Source of the DNA: Paenibacillus plantarum
GTDB lineage: Bacteria; Bacillota; Bacilli; Paenibacillales; NBRC-103111
Direction of reading: 5' to 3'
DNA length: 64,000 bases
Assembly: GCF_013141695.1 (NCBI RefSeq)
Contig: NZ_WHNY01000067.1
Span: 247,107 to 311,106 of the forward strand
Made by a program: the position numbers and the translations under genes. This document shows positions 44,379 to 54,685 of the stretch, in pieces. Each line of letters opens with the position of its first letter. Position 1 is the stretch's first letter. Below the pieces are notes generated by a model. It saw only the letters and a list, made by a program, of their open reading frames with translations. It was not told where the DNA came from and made no database searches.

Positions 44379-46142
44379 ATGAGCAACCAACCGAGAGTTG
44401 AATATCCTAGACCGCAATTTGTACGAGATAGCTGGATCAACTTGAATGGAGAATGGCAGTTCGAGTTTGATGATGAATCCGTAGGAACAAAACAAAAATG
44501 GCATAAAGGCGAAAAATCGTTCTCGCAGACGATTCAAGTACCGTTCGCTTTTCAAAGTCAATTGAGCGGGATTGGAAGTAATGAATTCCACGATATCGTT
44601 TGGTACCGCCGCGAGCTCGAAATTCCGCAGTCGTTTGCCGGTAAACGGATTCTGCTTCATTTTGGTGCGGTGGATTACCTAGCATCGGTTTGGGTGAACG
44701 GCATTCTAGTAGCGACTCATGAAGGTGGTCATACGCCATTCCATGCGGATATTACGGAAGCGCTTCAAGCGGGCACGAATAAGCTTGTTGTGAAGGCTGT
44801 GGATTTTAGCAAAGACGTAACACTCCCTAGAGGAAAGCAGTATTGGAAAGCGGATTCCGCGAGTATTTTTTACACAAGAACTACTGGGATTTGGCAAACA
44901 GTTTGGATGGAAGCTGTTTCTGAGCATGCCTACTTAGATAAGGTGAAGATGACGCCAGACATCGATGCGAAGCAGATCGAAATCAGCTATGCAATCGAAG
45001 GTATTGATGCACTTTCGACATCCAAGTATCAGTTGAAGGTGGCGATATCTTTTAAAGGCGAGCTAGTTTCGGAAGATGTGTATGGGATTAGAAGCGGGAC
45101 AGGTGCACGGAAGATACGTTTGAATGATTTTAATGATCATGGGCTTGGCGGATGGTGGACACCAGAGAAACCGAACTTATACGATGTTACTTTTACGCTG
45201 CTGGTCGATAATGAGGTTGAGGATGTTGTAGGAAGTTACTTTGGTATGCGCAAGGTTTCGATCGAGGATGGCAAATTGTGCTTGAATAATCGTCCTTATT
45301 TCCTGAAAATGGTGCTGGATCAAGGCTACTTCCCAGATGGAAACTTAACACCGCCGAGCGACGATGCGATTAAACAAGATGTTGAGCTTACCAAAGCGAT
45401 GGGGTTCAATGGGGCTCGGAAGCATCAGAAGCTGGAGGATCCAAGATTCCTCTACTGGTGCGATGTGCTTGGGCTTGTAGTTTGGAGTGAAGCCGCAAAT
45501 GCCTATGAGTATTCGGATAAATACGTAGGTCAATTCACGAAAGAATGGATCGCTTCGATGGAGCGGGATTACAATCACCCGTCCATTATTGCTTGGGTAC
45601 CGCTCAATGAAAGCTGGGGTGTGCCGAACATTCAAATCGATAAACTGCAGCAGCAGCATGCTTTAACGATGTATCATTTGAGCAAATCGTTGGATCCGAT
45701 GCGTCCTGTTATCTCGAATGATGGATGGGAGCTCGTGACGACCGATTTATTCGCCATTCATGATTATGAGTGGAGGGAAGAAGTCCTGAGCGAGCGTTAC
45801 AGCTCCAAGGAAAAGGCCATTCATGCGATGCCGGCGAATCGGCGTTTGTTTGTAGAAGGGTTCCCTTATCAAAATCAGCCGATCCTGGTAACCGAATTTG
45901 GCGGGATTGCTTACAAGAAGAGTGAATGGGAAGGCTGGGGCTACTCCGGTGCAGATAACGACGAAGATTATGAGCAAAAGCTGCGTGCCGTCATTCGTCC
46001 TCTGCTGAACTCAGGCGTTGTGCAAGGCTACTGTTATACGCAATTGACGGATGTTGAACAGGAAATCAATGGGTTGCTAACCTATGATCGCAAGCCGAAA
46101 ATCCCTGTGGAAATCATCAAAGCGATTAATGATCGAAATTAA
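44379..46142 (+). CDS. GH2-family beta-glycosidase
   Basis: 587 residues: sugar-binding jelly roll (about 1-170, WINLNGEWQFEFDD, WYRRELEIP), immunoglobulin-like domain, then a TIM barrel with acid/base Glu411 in VPLNESWG and nucleophile Glu506 in VTEFGG. It is shorter than classical LacZ (about 1000), as in many beta-galactosidase, glucuronidase or mannosidase-like GH2 enzymes. No signal peptide, so cytoplasmic. GGAGG before ATG 44379. It stands alone with its own promoter and terminator. Substrate not determinable from sequence. Confidence 0.88.
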   Translation: MSNQPRVEYPRPQFVRDSWINLNGEWQFEFDDESVGTKQKWHKGEKSFSQTIQVPFAFQSQLSGIGSNEFHDIVWYRRELEIPQSFAGKRILLHFGAVDYLASVWVNGILVATHEGGHTPFHADITEALQAGTNKLVVKAVDFSKDVTLPRGKQYWKADSASIFYTRTTGIWQTVWMEAVSEHAYLDKVKMTPDIDAKQIEISYAIEGIDALSTSKYQLKVAISFKGELVSEDVYGIRSGTGARKIRLNDFNDHGLGGWWTPEKPNLYDVTFTLLVDNEVEDVVGSYFGMRKVSIEDGKLCLNNRPYFLKMVLDQGYFPDGNLTPPSDDAIKQDVELTKAMGFNGARKHQKLEDPRFLYWCDVLGLVVWSEAANAYEYSDKYVGQFTKEWIASMERDYNHPSIIAWVPLNESWGVPNIQIDKLQQQHALTMYHLSKSLDPMRPVISNDGWELVTTDLFAIHDYEWREEVLSERYSSKEKAIHAMPANRRLFVEGFPYQNQPILVTEFGGIAYKKSEWEGWGYSGADNDEDYEQKLRAVIRPLLNSGVVQGYCYTQLTDVEQEINGLLTYDRKPKIPVEIIKAINDRN

Positions 46143-46183
46143 CAAACAAAGCCGAGGCTATTACAGCCTCGGCTTTGTTTGTT
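46141..46183 (+). terminator. Terminator of GH2 gene
   Basis: AACAAACAAAGCCGAGGCT and its perfect complement form a 19-bp stem around ATTAC. It starts inside the stop codon and could act on both strands. Confidence 0.9.
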
Positions 46184-46199
46184 ATGAAGTTCTAGGGGG

Positions 46200-46244
46200 G
46201 GCACGCAGTGCCGAGCCCGTGTAAGTCGAAAAAATCGACTTACA
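46200..46244. other. Two adjacent hairpins downstream of the DUF11 genes
   Basis: GGCAC-GCA-GTGCC (46200-46212) and TGTAAGTCGA-AAAAA-TCGACTTACA (46220-46244, perfect 10-bp arms) lie between the GH2 terminator and the end of the minus-strand DUF11 gene. They may end or protect that mRNA. A GC-rich stretch with GCC repeats separates them from the stop codon. Confidence 0.55.
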
Positions 46245-46283
46245 GCCCTGGAAGCGCCAACCGCCGCCGCCGCATCCTCTCAA

Positions 46284-47969
46284 TTATTCCTCCGAATGAT
46301 CAATTCGAATGACAATAACATTAGATAACACAGTCCCCGTATGAACGGGTTCATTGACTTGATATTGATACGTTGCCGCTACCCGCAGGGTGAGGCGTCT
46401 GACGTTGGAATGATGAATAATGGAAGCGTCATAGGTGATTTCAATCGTTGAACGAGGCTGTAGATTGCCTAGGAATACCGGTTGTTTCACATTCACTTGT
46501 TGGAGTGGAACGTCATTAATCTGCAGTGAACCGGGAATCAGTGTATTTAGCTGAGAAATCCAGTCATTCAGATACACTTGATTCGCAACCAAATTTCCAG
46601 TGTTGGCTATGAGTATTTGATAATGGATAATCGTACCAGGTTCGGCTTGATGAGGAGAAGCAGACAGCAAGATATCCATGATGGGCAGTAAGAGTTCAAC
46701 GCTTACTAGATTGGATAACAATTGATTGGAGACTATGCGAGCGTCTGGCAGTCGGTAAATAAATGATACATGCGTTTGACCAATCAGCAGTCTCTGATCC
46801 AAGGAGATAGCAAACGAATTGACAGTGACTTGGAATTTCACAAGAAATGACGTATTAGGCTGCAACGTACCTATCGGGACGGAGCTGGGAAGTATCTTTT
46901 GGCTGTAAGGCACGCCATTAATAGTGAGGCTTCCAACGACATAGAAACTGCCTTCAGGAATGAAATCGGAAATCTGAACTTCTGTAGCCACATTGCCATG
47001 ATTGGTGATTGTAAGGGTATATGCCAACGTATCCCCAAGAGTAGCCTGCGGTTCAAGCACGGATTCAATGACGGATAGGGCAGGATCGTACACGTGGAGT
47101 GATATCGAATTCGAAACGATCTTTCCTTTGTGCTCGCCATTAGCATACGTAAGGATGGCTGAATTGATGATGCAATGAGAGGCAGGGGCATGCATAATCG
47201 TCACTTGAAATTGAAGGCAAACTTCGGAATGCGCTGGGATCTCACCCAGTTTAATGCCATCGTTCGGATTAGCGGAAGGGTAACTAACCTCATTTATTTT
47301 GACACTTCCAGTTACAAAAGCAACGCCAGTTGGTAATTCATCTTTGAAAAAAGGATGATGTATGGGACAATCTTCGTCATTCGTTATCGTAAAATAAAAA
47401 GTTACGGAGTCACCCACATACGTGGATGTTGTGTTTGCTCGTTTGGTGAACCTTATTTTCGTTTCTTTGAACGGAATGATGACGGTGTTGGACTTCGAGC
47501 TACCTGAAACATCTCTACCTCCAGGTGTATGGAAGTAATATACGGTTGTTGCTTGATTCTTCAGTTGTCGGGTAGCAGGTTCCTCTAGAACAATGACTTG
47601 AAAGGTAACTTCAATGGTTTGGCATACTTGCACCTTCCCGAGCGGAATGCCTTGATCAGGTCGGGCCATAGGCAACGGGGTATTATCAACGATGACGCTG
47701 TTTGGAATAAAGGCAGTACCTTCAGGTATGTTGTCAAAAAGGGTAACTTGTGCATCCAAGTTACCCTTATTGGCGATCGTCAAGGTATAGGTGATGATCT
47801 GGCCTAGAACGGCCAGATGGGTGTTTGCCTTTTTGAGTACAGTAATGACCGGACCAACCACTGGCGTATCTACGATGTTGGAGTAAGAATGGCTGGTGGA
47901 GGTGCCTGAACTGAATCTTACGACAGATTGATTGATAAGGTGGTTCGAAGAGTGGGAGTCGGTCGTCAT
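46284..47969 (-). CDS. DUF11-repeat protein, downstream part of a split giant gene
   Basis: 561 residues with four DUF11 (conserved repeat) beta-sandwich modules, recognisable by KxANTxxxxVGDxxTY at the start and a D-x-(I/L)PxG-x-x-F strand inside. It begins with the tail of a module (HLINQSVVRFSSG...SNIVDTPVVGP) whose head is the last thing encoded by the preceding ORF. It also continues the alternating module order, so the two ORFs probably come from one gene changed by a frameshift. ATG 47969 overlaps the upstream TGA (47966-47969), so coupled re-initiation is possible. No signal peptide or sorting signal. The last module is the most divergent. Confidence 0.8.
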   Translation of the reverse strand: MTTDSHSSNHLINQSVVRFSSGTSTSHSYSNIVDTPVVGPVITVLKKANTHLAVLGQIITYTLTIANKGNLDAQVTLFDNIPEGTAFIPNSVIVDNTPLPMARPDQGIPLGKVQVCQTIEVTFQVIVLEEPATRQLKNQATTVYYFHTPGGRDVSGSSKSNTVIIPFKETKIRFTKRANTTSTYVGDSVTFYFTITNDEDCPIHHPFFKDELPTGVAFVTGSVKINEVSYPSANPNDGIKLGEIPAHSEVCLQFQVTIMHAPASHCIINSAILTYANGEHKGKIVSNSISLHVYDPALSVIESVLEPQATLGDTLAYTLTITNHGNVATEVQISDFIPEGSFYVVGSLTINGVPYSQKILPSSVPIGTLQPNTSFLVKFQVTVNSFAISLDQRLLIGQTHVSFIYRLPDARIVSNQLLSNLVSVELLLPIMDILLSASPHQAEPGTIIHYQILIANTGNLVANQVYLNDWISQLNTLIPGSLQINDVPLQQVNVKQPVFLGNLQPRSTIEITYDASIIHHSNVRRLTLRVAATYQYQVNEPVHTGTVLSNVIVIRIDHSEE

Positions 47970-47976
47970 ACGACCG
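47960..47976. other. Dyad centred on the DUF11 stop-start overlap
   Basis: CGGTCGT-CAT-ACGACCG has 7-bp perfect arms, and its centre is the ATG of the downstream ORF. In RNA it could fold over the stop/start junction and affect frameshifting or re-initiation. Confidence 0.5.
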
Positions 47977-50900
47977 TCACCTCGAACATAACTGTCACAG
48001 AAGAACCGGCAGGAATCGTGCCAATTGGAACCCCTGTGCTCGGATTCAGCGTTGGTTTAGATACGCCATCCACGGTTACACTGCCTGCAATAAAGACGGT
48101 TCCTGTTGGAATAGGGTCTGTTAATATGACGTTATTTACAGCTTCAATACCGCTATTGGTGACAATGATCGTGTACTGAATCGTGTCGCCAACAATCGCG
48201 TCGATGGCATTCGTGCTTTTCACAACCGTTACATTAGGTGCCGAGACAGGAATAATCAGTATATTGGAAAGGACGGTTCCTGATAACGGACGACCATCTG
48301 GCGGTGAGTACGTATAGTTCGCTGTTGCTTGGTTGGACAGAAGCTGAGGAGATGGCAGTGCATCAACCGTTACCTCCAGCGTAATTCTTACATCGACCGA
48401 AGCGCCTGGTGCAATGGTACCCGCGTTGATTCCAGTTGCTGGGTTTGCGCCTGGCTGAGTAACCCCGTTGATGATGACGCTGTTGGGAACAAAGGCGGTA
48501 CCCGTAGGGATAGAGTCAAACACAATGGCATCAGCAGGAAGATTTCCAGCATTATGAAGCGTAAGGGAGTAAATGATCGTATCGCCTACTGTTGCGTTCG
48601 TTGTGTTCGCGCTTTTCAGAACCGAGATAATCGGTTGGTAAACCGGAATAATAACGGTGTTGGAGAAGGCAGATGCTGCGAAAGAGCCAGTTGTGAAGCT
48701 GACAGACGACTGATTAACTAATTGCTGGGAAGGTGGTAAGGCTGTTACGGTGACATTGAAGTTGACCGTTACCATGTTGCCAGGCAGAATGGAGCCCAGT
48801 GCAATGCCGTTCGTTGGGTTTGCATTGGGTGCTGCGACACCATTGATCGTGACGCTGCCAGGAATGAACGCAGTGAAAGCAGGAAGCTGATCAAAGAAGT
48901 GAACGTTATTGACGGTAGATATACCGCTATTCGCGATGGTAGCGGAATAAGTAATCGCATCGCCAACAACAGCATCGGTTGCTGTTGTTGATTTGACAAC
49001 CGTGACGTTAGGAGCGGAAACAGGGATGTTCACGGTATTGGAATTGATTGTCCCCGTAAGTACACGACCATCAGGTGGAATAAAGGTGAAGTTGGCCGTT
49101 GCTACATTCGTTAGCAATTGCGGATTTGGTAAAGATACGATCACAACACCGAAGGTAACGATGTCGGTAGCTCCAGGCTGTGAGGTGAACGGTATGCCGA
49201 CAGCAGGGTCTGCGCCTGGTTGTGTCATGCCATTCAAGACGACACTGTTCGTTTGGAACAGTGTACCATTCGGAATCGTGTCGACCAAGGAGACAGATGC
49301 AGGGTAATTCCCCGTATTCGTTACGTTGATAGTGTAAATAATCAAATCGCCAATCGTTGCGTTGGTCGTGCTAGAGCTCTTCACAGCAGCAAGAATCGGC
49401 TGATAAACAGGTGTAGTGATGGTATTGGAGAACGTAACCGCCGAGAAAGCACCTGATGTGAAGCTGACTGTTCCATAGTTATTCAATTGTGCAGGATTTG
49501 GCAAAGCAACGACCTGCACATTGAATGTAATGGTAACGGTAGCTCCCGCTGCAATCGTACCGAGCCCTATTCCTGCCACTGGATTCGGTGGAACGGGAGG
49601 TGTTGGCGCCCCAGTTATGACGACACTTCCAGGGACGAACACTTCCCCAGAAGGCAGTGGATCTGAGAACACGACGTTATTGATAGGAGCAATACCACTG
49701 TTAGTGATGACGAACGAATAAGGAATGATATCGTTCACGACAGCGTCTGTAACTGTCGTGCTTTTGACAATGATGACGTCAGGTGAAGAAACGGAAATAG
49801 TGACCGTATTCGAATTCGTACTGCGATTGAATGTGCGACCATCAGGCAGCATAAACGAATAGGCAGCTGTTGCGGTATTGGTTAAAAGTTGTGGGTTTGG
49901 CAGTGAATCGATAATGATGGAGAAACTGACGGGAACTGTCGTCCCAGGATTAACCGTACCGATGGAAAAACCTGTTGCTGGGTCTGCGCCCGGCCATGGC
50001 AGATTGCCAACAAATACGCTGTTCACAAGGAATGTCGTATTGGAAGGAATCGTATCCGTAATGAACACATCAGCTGCATAATTTCCTGTATTGGAGACGT
50101 TGAGGGTGTAAACGATGGTATCTCCGACCGTGGCATTCGTGCTGTTGGCACTTTTGAGTACACTAAGAATAGGTTGATAAATAGGTGTTGTAATGGTATT
50201 CGAAGTGGTTGTGCTAGAGAACGCGCCAGAAGTAAAACTGACTGCCGAGAAGTTACTGAATTGCGCAGGACTTGGCAATGAAGTAACGACCACATTGAAG
50301 GAAACGGTAACGGTTGCACCAGCATTAATCGTACCAAGAGTTACACCAGAAGCCGGATTCGGAGGCACGACAGGCGTAGGTGCACCGATGATAACAACAC
50401 TTCCGGGAACAAAAGTGCCTCCTGTTGGGATTTGGTCAGAAAAGGATGCATTATTGATTGCGGTAATCCCGTTATTCGTAATGAGTGATGTGTAGGTGAT
50501 CGTATCACCGATTGTTAACGCTGTGGATGTTGTGCTTTTGGCTACGGAAACATTTGGTGACGAAACGGGGAACGAAACCGTGTTGGAGGTAGACGTTCGT
50601 GTAACAATACGACCATCCGGTGGAATAAATGTGTAACTTGCCGTTCCCGTATTACTGATTATTTGTGGACTAGGCAGGGTGTTAATGATAACCGAGAAGG
50701 AAACTGTTTTGGAGCCGCCGGCTGCAATCGTTCCAGCATTAATACCAGCAACAGGATCAGCACCTGGCTGTGGTGTCCCATCTACGAGTGCACTATTCTG
50801 AACGAACGAGGTTCCAGCTGGAATCGTATCTGTTACGATGACGTCAGCTTGAAGATTCCCTGTATTCGTCACTAAAATACTGTATACAACGGTATCTCCA

Positions 50901-53900
50901 ACTGTTGCATTCGCCGTATTGGCAGATTTGACCAATGTAATATTAGCTTGGATAACAGGCGTAACAACATTATTCGAAGAGGAAGATCCTGAGAATGTCC
51001 CAGATGTGAAGCTGACACTGGATTGGTTAATGATTTGTGGCGTTGGCATTGTGATTTTCACCTCAAATGTCACGGTAACCGGTGCATTGGGAGCCAGGGT
51101 ACCGATTGGAATACCGGTGGACGGATTCGTGTTAGGCGAAGGTACGCCATTTACGATGACGCTTCCGGGAATGAATGAAGTGCTTACATCGGCAATGCTG
51201 GTCAAAATAACATTGTTGACGTTCGCAACACCTTGATTGGTGACAATAACGGTGTATCTAACCGTGTCACCTTGAATAGCTGTGCTCACATTAACAGTTT
51301 CCATCACCAAAACGTTAGGGGCAGATACGGGAATCGTGACCGTATTGGAGCTCCCTGATCCGGAGAGAGAACGGCCATCGGTGAGTGTAAATGTGTAGTT
51401 AGCTGTGCCCTGGTCCACTAATTGTTGCGGGTTAGGCAGCGACTCTACTGTCACCAAAAAGGAGACATTCCTAGTACCTCCTGCCGAAATGGTACCGATA
51501 GGGATGCCGCTTACAGGGTCAACGCCAGGCAATGGCGCGTTATCGACGCTAACACTGTTTACAAGAAAGGAACTGCCAGCAGGAATATTATCATAAATTG
51601 TAACAGTAGCCGCTTTACTTCCGGTGTTACGCACTTCAATCGTGTACGCAACGATGTCGCCAATAACCGCTATGGATTGACTAGCAGTCTTGGTGAGGGA
51701 AATGATCGGCTGTTCGATGTAGGTGATGACAGTGTTCGAAAAGGTTGCCCCAGAAAATGCGCCAGACGTGAAGCTGATACTCGCATGGTTTTCAGCCTGT
51801 GGCGGGTTGGGAACGGAAGTGACAGTTCCACGAAAAACGACATGAGAAGTGACGCCAGGATTCAGAGAACCTAACGTATAGCCAGCTGTGGGGTCTGCCG
51901 CAGGTTTGGAAACGCCATCTACTGTCACACTTCCAGGTAGGAAAGTAACACCAGTGGGAAGAGCATCATTGATCACCACATTGGTAACCTGAACAACACT
52001 ATTGTTAAGGATATCGAGAGAATAAATAAGAACATCACCAATAGCTGCATAGGTTAGGTTCACGGTCTTATTGACTAATACATTGGGTGCGGAGGCAGGG
52101 ATGTCGGTCGTGTTGGATGTGGAACTTCCAGACAATACACGCCCATCGGGTGGTTGATACGTGTAGTTGACGGAAGCGAGATTCGTGAGTCTTGGCGGCG
52201 ATGGCAAGTTTTGCAAAACAACTTGGAAGGTAATTATTGTCGTTCCGGATGGAGCAAGTGAACCTACGACGATGCCCGTAGCAGGGTTTGAACCAGGGCT
52301 TGAGACGCCATTTATCGTAACACTGCCTGTTACAAACGAAGTTGATGCGGATATGGCATCCACGATCGTTGGTTGAACAGCGATATTACCTTGATTGCTA
52401 ACCGTCAGTGTGTAGGTCAGAGTATCACCTACTGTGACGTTCGTTCTGTTCACGCTTTTGGCTATTGAGACTTGGGGTTGAAAAACAGGTGTTGTAATCG
52501 TATTGGTTAACGAAGTTCCGTTAAAGGTACCTGACGAGTAAGAGACTCCAGCCTGATTAGATAATTGTCCTGAGGGTGGTAATGAAACGACATTCACCTG
52601 AAAGGAGACGGTAGCAGAACTCCCAGCAGCAATCGATCCAACCCCAATCCCCCCGTCTGGAACAGCGCTTGGCTTCGAAATTCCACCGACAAGTACACTT
52701 CCTGGAACGAATACGGCGCCAGTTGGCAACGTATCTGTCAGCACAACATTGGTAACGCTCGCTACCCCTGAATTTGTGATCACAGTGTTGTATGTAAAGG
52801 TATCTCCAACGACAGCATCAATAACGGGCGTGCTTTTGACTGCACCCACGCTCGGTAATCGAACGGGAATTGTGAGTGTATTGGATTCTGCAGAGCCAGA
52901 AATCGTGCGGCCGTCTGGCGGTTGGAAGGTGTATGTACTATTCGCTTTATTAATAATTTGTGAGGGTGAAGGGAGTACGAGAATAAGAATATCGAAGGTA
53001 ACCGTTGATGTTCCACCGGCGGCTACAGTCCCGATGTTGACACCTGTCACGGGATTCGCACCAGGGACAGTCACACCATTGACCTTGAAACTATTCGCAA
53101 CATAGGAAGTCCCCTGAGGGATATTATCGGTGATGGTGACATTGGCTCCGATATTTCCTGTATTGGCGACTTGCAGTGTGTACGTGACGGTACTTCCCAC
53201 AGAGCCATTGGCGGTGTTGGCGGATTTCACGATACCAATTTTTGGCGCATAAACCGGTGTAGTCACGGTATTCGACGGAATAACACCGCTGATAACGGAA
53301 CCTCCAGCTACGCTTTGGAACGTAAAAGCGGCATTTGCCATATTCGCGATCTGTTGCGGTGTCGGAATACTAGTAACGGTAGCTTTGTATGTTACGGTAA
53401 TCGAGGTACCGAAAGCAAGCGAGCCAAGTGGGGCACCGGCCGTAATATCATAAGTGGGTTTGGCAACTCCAGCTACCGTGACGCTTCCAGCCACGAAGGT
53501 GGATCCTGCGGGCAATGCATCGGACAAAACAATACTAGCTGCGCTGGCTGTTCCCGTGTTGCTTGTCGTAACACTATAGGTGATGGTATCCCCTAGGACG
53601 GATCCCGAAACATTGGCGCTTTTGGTGACATTAATTTTAGGTGCATTAATGTCGACCTGAATCCCATTTCCGTTCACTACATACGCGTCCCCTGAGGTCG
53701 TTAATTGCAGCACGGCTGAAGATTGATTGTTTATAAGGCGTGCAGATACATCAATGTTGGTAATATCCCAACCTTGTCGTCCGCCGCTAATATTGGTACC
53801 AGGTGCCCCATTGATTTGATTGGAACTTCCGAAAGTACCTGTAGTATTCAGGTTCCCTAAGTCATTATTGATTTGCGAGGCAAAGAAGTTAGCGGCAAAG

Positions 53901-54685
53901 TTGTTGGGTCCTGATAGTGCAACTAAGGAAGCGGTTGTCGGGCCGAATAGCGCTTGGTCCCCAGTTCGATTGGCATCTCCTTCCTGGGCGCTAAATAAGG
54001 CTCTGCCGCCTAGAGCACCCGTTACTGGTGTGGCGAATCCGGTAATTGTGGTATTGACTGGCGGAGATGTCGCTTGGACAAGGACAGCACCAACCCGCAG
54101 CGACATATTCCGAAATGGCAAACTGGTGTTCTGATAAATGACAGCGAGTGTCCAACCAGCATGATTGGCTGTAGAATCACCAGGAATTACGATGGTTCCA
54201 ACGACATTTCCTGTTGTATAGGTACCAGCCATCCCTGATTGTATGAGCGTCGTGACGTTAGCGGATCTGACATATCCGAGTGCTCCGCCGCCTAAGTCGA
54301 ATTCATTCTTGGTTGCATCGTCTGGCGTAATGGTGCTGGTTCCTGCTGGAGTGGTAAAGGTGACGGCATTGTTAATAAAAGCTGTTAAGTTAACCGTGCC
54401 ATTCACATAGGTACCGCCCCAGATCAACTCCGCATACAAAATGGTACTGCCAGCAGGTAGATTTAAAATGGCGGAGGAGTTATTGAGCGTATAAAGACTG
54501 GTTGTTCCTGATGGATAAGTCCCATATTTAAGCGCTGTATTGGTCGTGATAAAAGCACCGATGCTGTCTTGTGTTCCCGGCACACCTTCCGTATTCGAGC
54601 GGCTTAGGCCAAGTGTATTTCCGGTGAACGTAATCGCGCCAGTTGCATTGAGTGTGGCCCTGACGACGAGAGCTATGATCGTCAC
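47966..54685 (-). CDS. Giant DUF11-repeat surface or spore protein
   Basis: 2239 residues. The N-terminal about 350 residues contain TGAITFTGNTLGLS, GTQDSIGAFITTN, ILYAELIWGG and WDITNIDVSARL, a head found on large repeat proteins of Bacillus-group spore formers. Fifteen DUF11 modules of about 125 residues follow. From module 2 they alternate: A type (NTGNxxAxVxITDxIPxGTSF, ending PPDGRxLSGS) and B type (NSGxxxVNNVxxxDxLPTGxxF, ending VSFTSGxFSxxxxSNT). It stops just after the core of a B module. No signal peptide. The start is odd: GTG 54685 overlaps the AGGGGGTG ribosome site, and an in-frame TAG lies two codons upstream. Likely structural, on the cell or spore surface (inference). Confidence 0.82.
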   Translation of the reverse strand: MTIIALVVRATLNATGAITFTGNTLGLSRSNTEGVPGTQDSIGAFITTNTALKYGTYPSGTTSLYTLNNSSAILNLPAGSTILYAELIWGGTYVNGTVNLTAFINNAVTFTTPAGTSTITPDDATKNEFDLGGGALGYVRSANVTTLIQSGMAGTYTTGNVVGTIVIPGDSTANHAGWTLAVIYQNTSLPFRNMSLRVGAVLVQATSPPVNTTITGFATPVTGALGGRALFSAQEGDANRTGDQALFGPTTASLVALSGPNNFAANFFASQINNDLGNLNTTGTFGSSNQINGAPGTNISGGRQGWDITNIDVSARLINNQSSAVLQLTTSGDAYVVNGNGIQVDINAPKINVTKSANVSGSVLGDTITYSVTTSNTGTASAASIVLSDALPAGSTFVAGSVTVAGVAKPTYDITAGAPLGSLAFGTSITVTYKATVTSIPTPQQIANMANAAFTFQSVAGGSVISGVIPSNTVTTPVYAPKIGIVKSANTANGSVGSTVTYTLQVANTGNIGANVTITDNIPQGTSYVANSFKVNGVTVPGANPVTGVNIGTVAAGGTSTVTFDILILVLPSPSQIINKANSTYTFQPPDGRTISGSAESNTLTIPVRLPSVGAVKSTPVIDAVVGDTFTYNTVITNSGVASVTNVVLTDTLPTGAVFVPGSVLVGGISKPSAVPDGGIGVGSIAAGSSATVSFQVNVVSLPPSGQLSNQAGVSYSSGTFNGTSLTNTITTPVFQPQVSIAKSVNRTNVTVGDTLTYTLTVSNQGNIAVQPTIVDAISASTSFVTGSVTINGVSSPGSNPATGIVVGSLAPSGTTIITFQVVLQNLPSPPRLTNLASVNYTYQPPDGRVLSGSSTSNTTDIPASAPNVLVNKTVNLTYAAIGDVLIYSLDILNNSVVQVTNVVINDALPTGVTFLPGSVTVDGVSKPAADPTAGYTLGSLNPGVTSHVVFRGTVTSVPNPPQAENHASISFTSGAFSGATFSNTVITYIEQPIISLTKTASQSIAVIGDIVAYTIEVRNTGSKAATVTIYDNIPAGSSFLVNSVSVDNAPLPGVDPVSGIPIGTISAGGTRNVSFLVTVESLPNPQQLVDQGTANYTFTLTDGRSLSGSGSSNTVTIPVSAPNVLVMETVNVSTAIQGDTVRYTVIVTNQGVANVNNVILTSIADVSTSFIPGSVIVNGVPSPNTNPSTGIPIGTLAPNAPVTVTFEVKITMPTPQIINQSSVSFTSGTFSGSSSSNNVVTPVIQANITLVKSANTANATVGDTVVYSILVTNTGNLQADVIVTDTIPAGTSFVQNSALVDGTPQPGADPVAGINAGTIAAGGSKTVSFSVIINTLPSPQIISNTGTASYTFIPPDGRIVTRTSTSNTVSFPVSSPNVSVAKSTTSTALTIGDTITYTSLITNNGITAINNASFSDQIPTGGTFVPGSVVIIGAPTPVVPPNPASGVTLGTINAGATVTVSFNVVVTSLPSPAQFSNFSAVSFTSGAFSSTTTSNTITTPIYQPILSVLKSANSTNATVGDTIVYTLNVSNTGNYAADVFITDTIPSNTTFLVNSVFVGNLPWPGADPATGFSIGTVNPGTTVPVSFSIIIDSLPNPQLLTNTATAAYSFMLPDGRTFNRSTNSNTVTISVSSPDVIIVKSTTVTDAVVNDIIPYSFVITNSGIAPINNVVFSDPLPSGEVFVPGSVVITGAPTPPVPPNPVAGIGLGTIAAGATVTITFNVQVVALPNPAQLNNYGTVSFTSGAFSAVTFSNTITTPVYQPILAAVKSSSTTNATIGDLIIYTINVTNTGNYPASVSLVDTIPNGTLFQTNSVVLNGMTQPGADPAVGIPFTSQPGATDIVTFGVVIVSLPNPQLLTNVATANFTFIPPDGRVLTGTINSNTVNIPVSAPNVTVVKSTTATDAVVGDAITYSATIANSGISTVNNVHFFDQLPAFTAFIPGSVTINGVAAPNANPTNGIALGSILPGNMVTVNFNVTVTALPPSQQLVNQSSVSFTTGSFAASAFSNTVIIPVYQPIISVLKSANTTNATVGDTIIYSLTLHNAGNLPADAIVFDSIPTGTAFVPNSVIINGVTQPGANPATGINAGTIAPGASVDVRITLEVTVDALPSPQLLSNQATANYTYSPPDGRPLSGTVLSNILIIPVSAPNVTVVKSTNAIDAIVGDTIQYTIIVTNSGIEAVNNVILTDPIPTGTVFIAGSVTVDGVSKPTLNPSTGVPIGTIPAGSSVTVMFEVTVV

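Noticed and set aside
48329..53596. Plus-strand ORFs inside the DUF11 region
   Set aside because: They are open only because the opposite strand is a Thr/Val/Gly-rich repeat gene. They recur with the repeat and have no ribosome sites.
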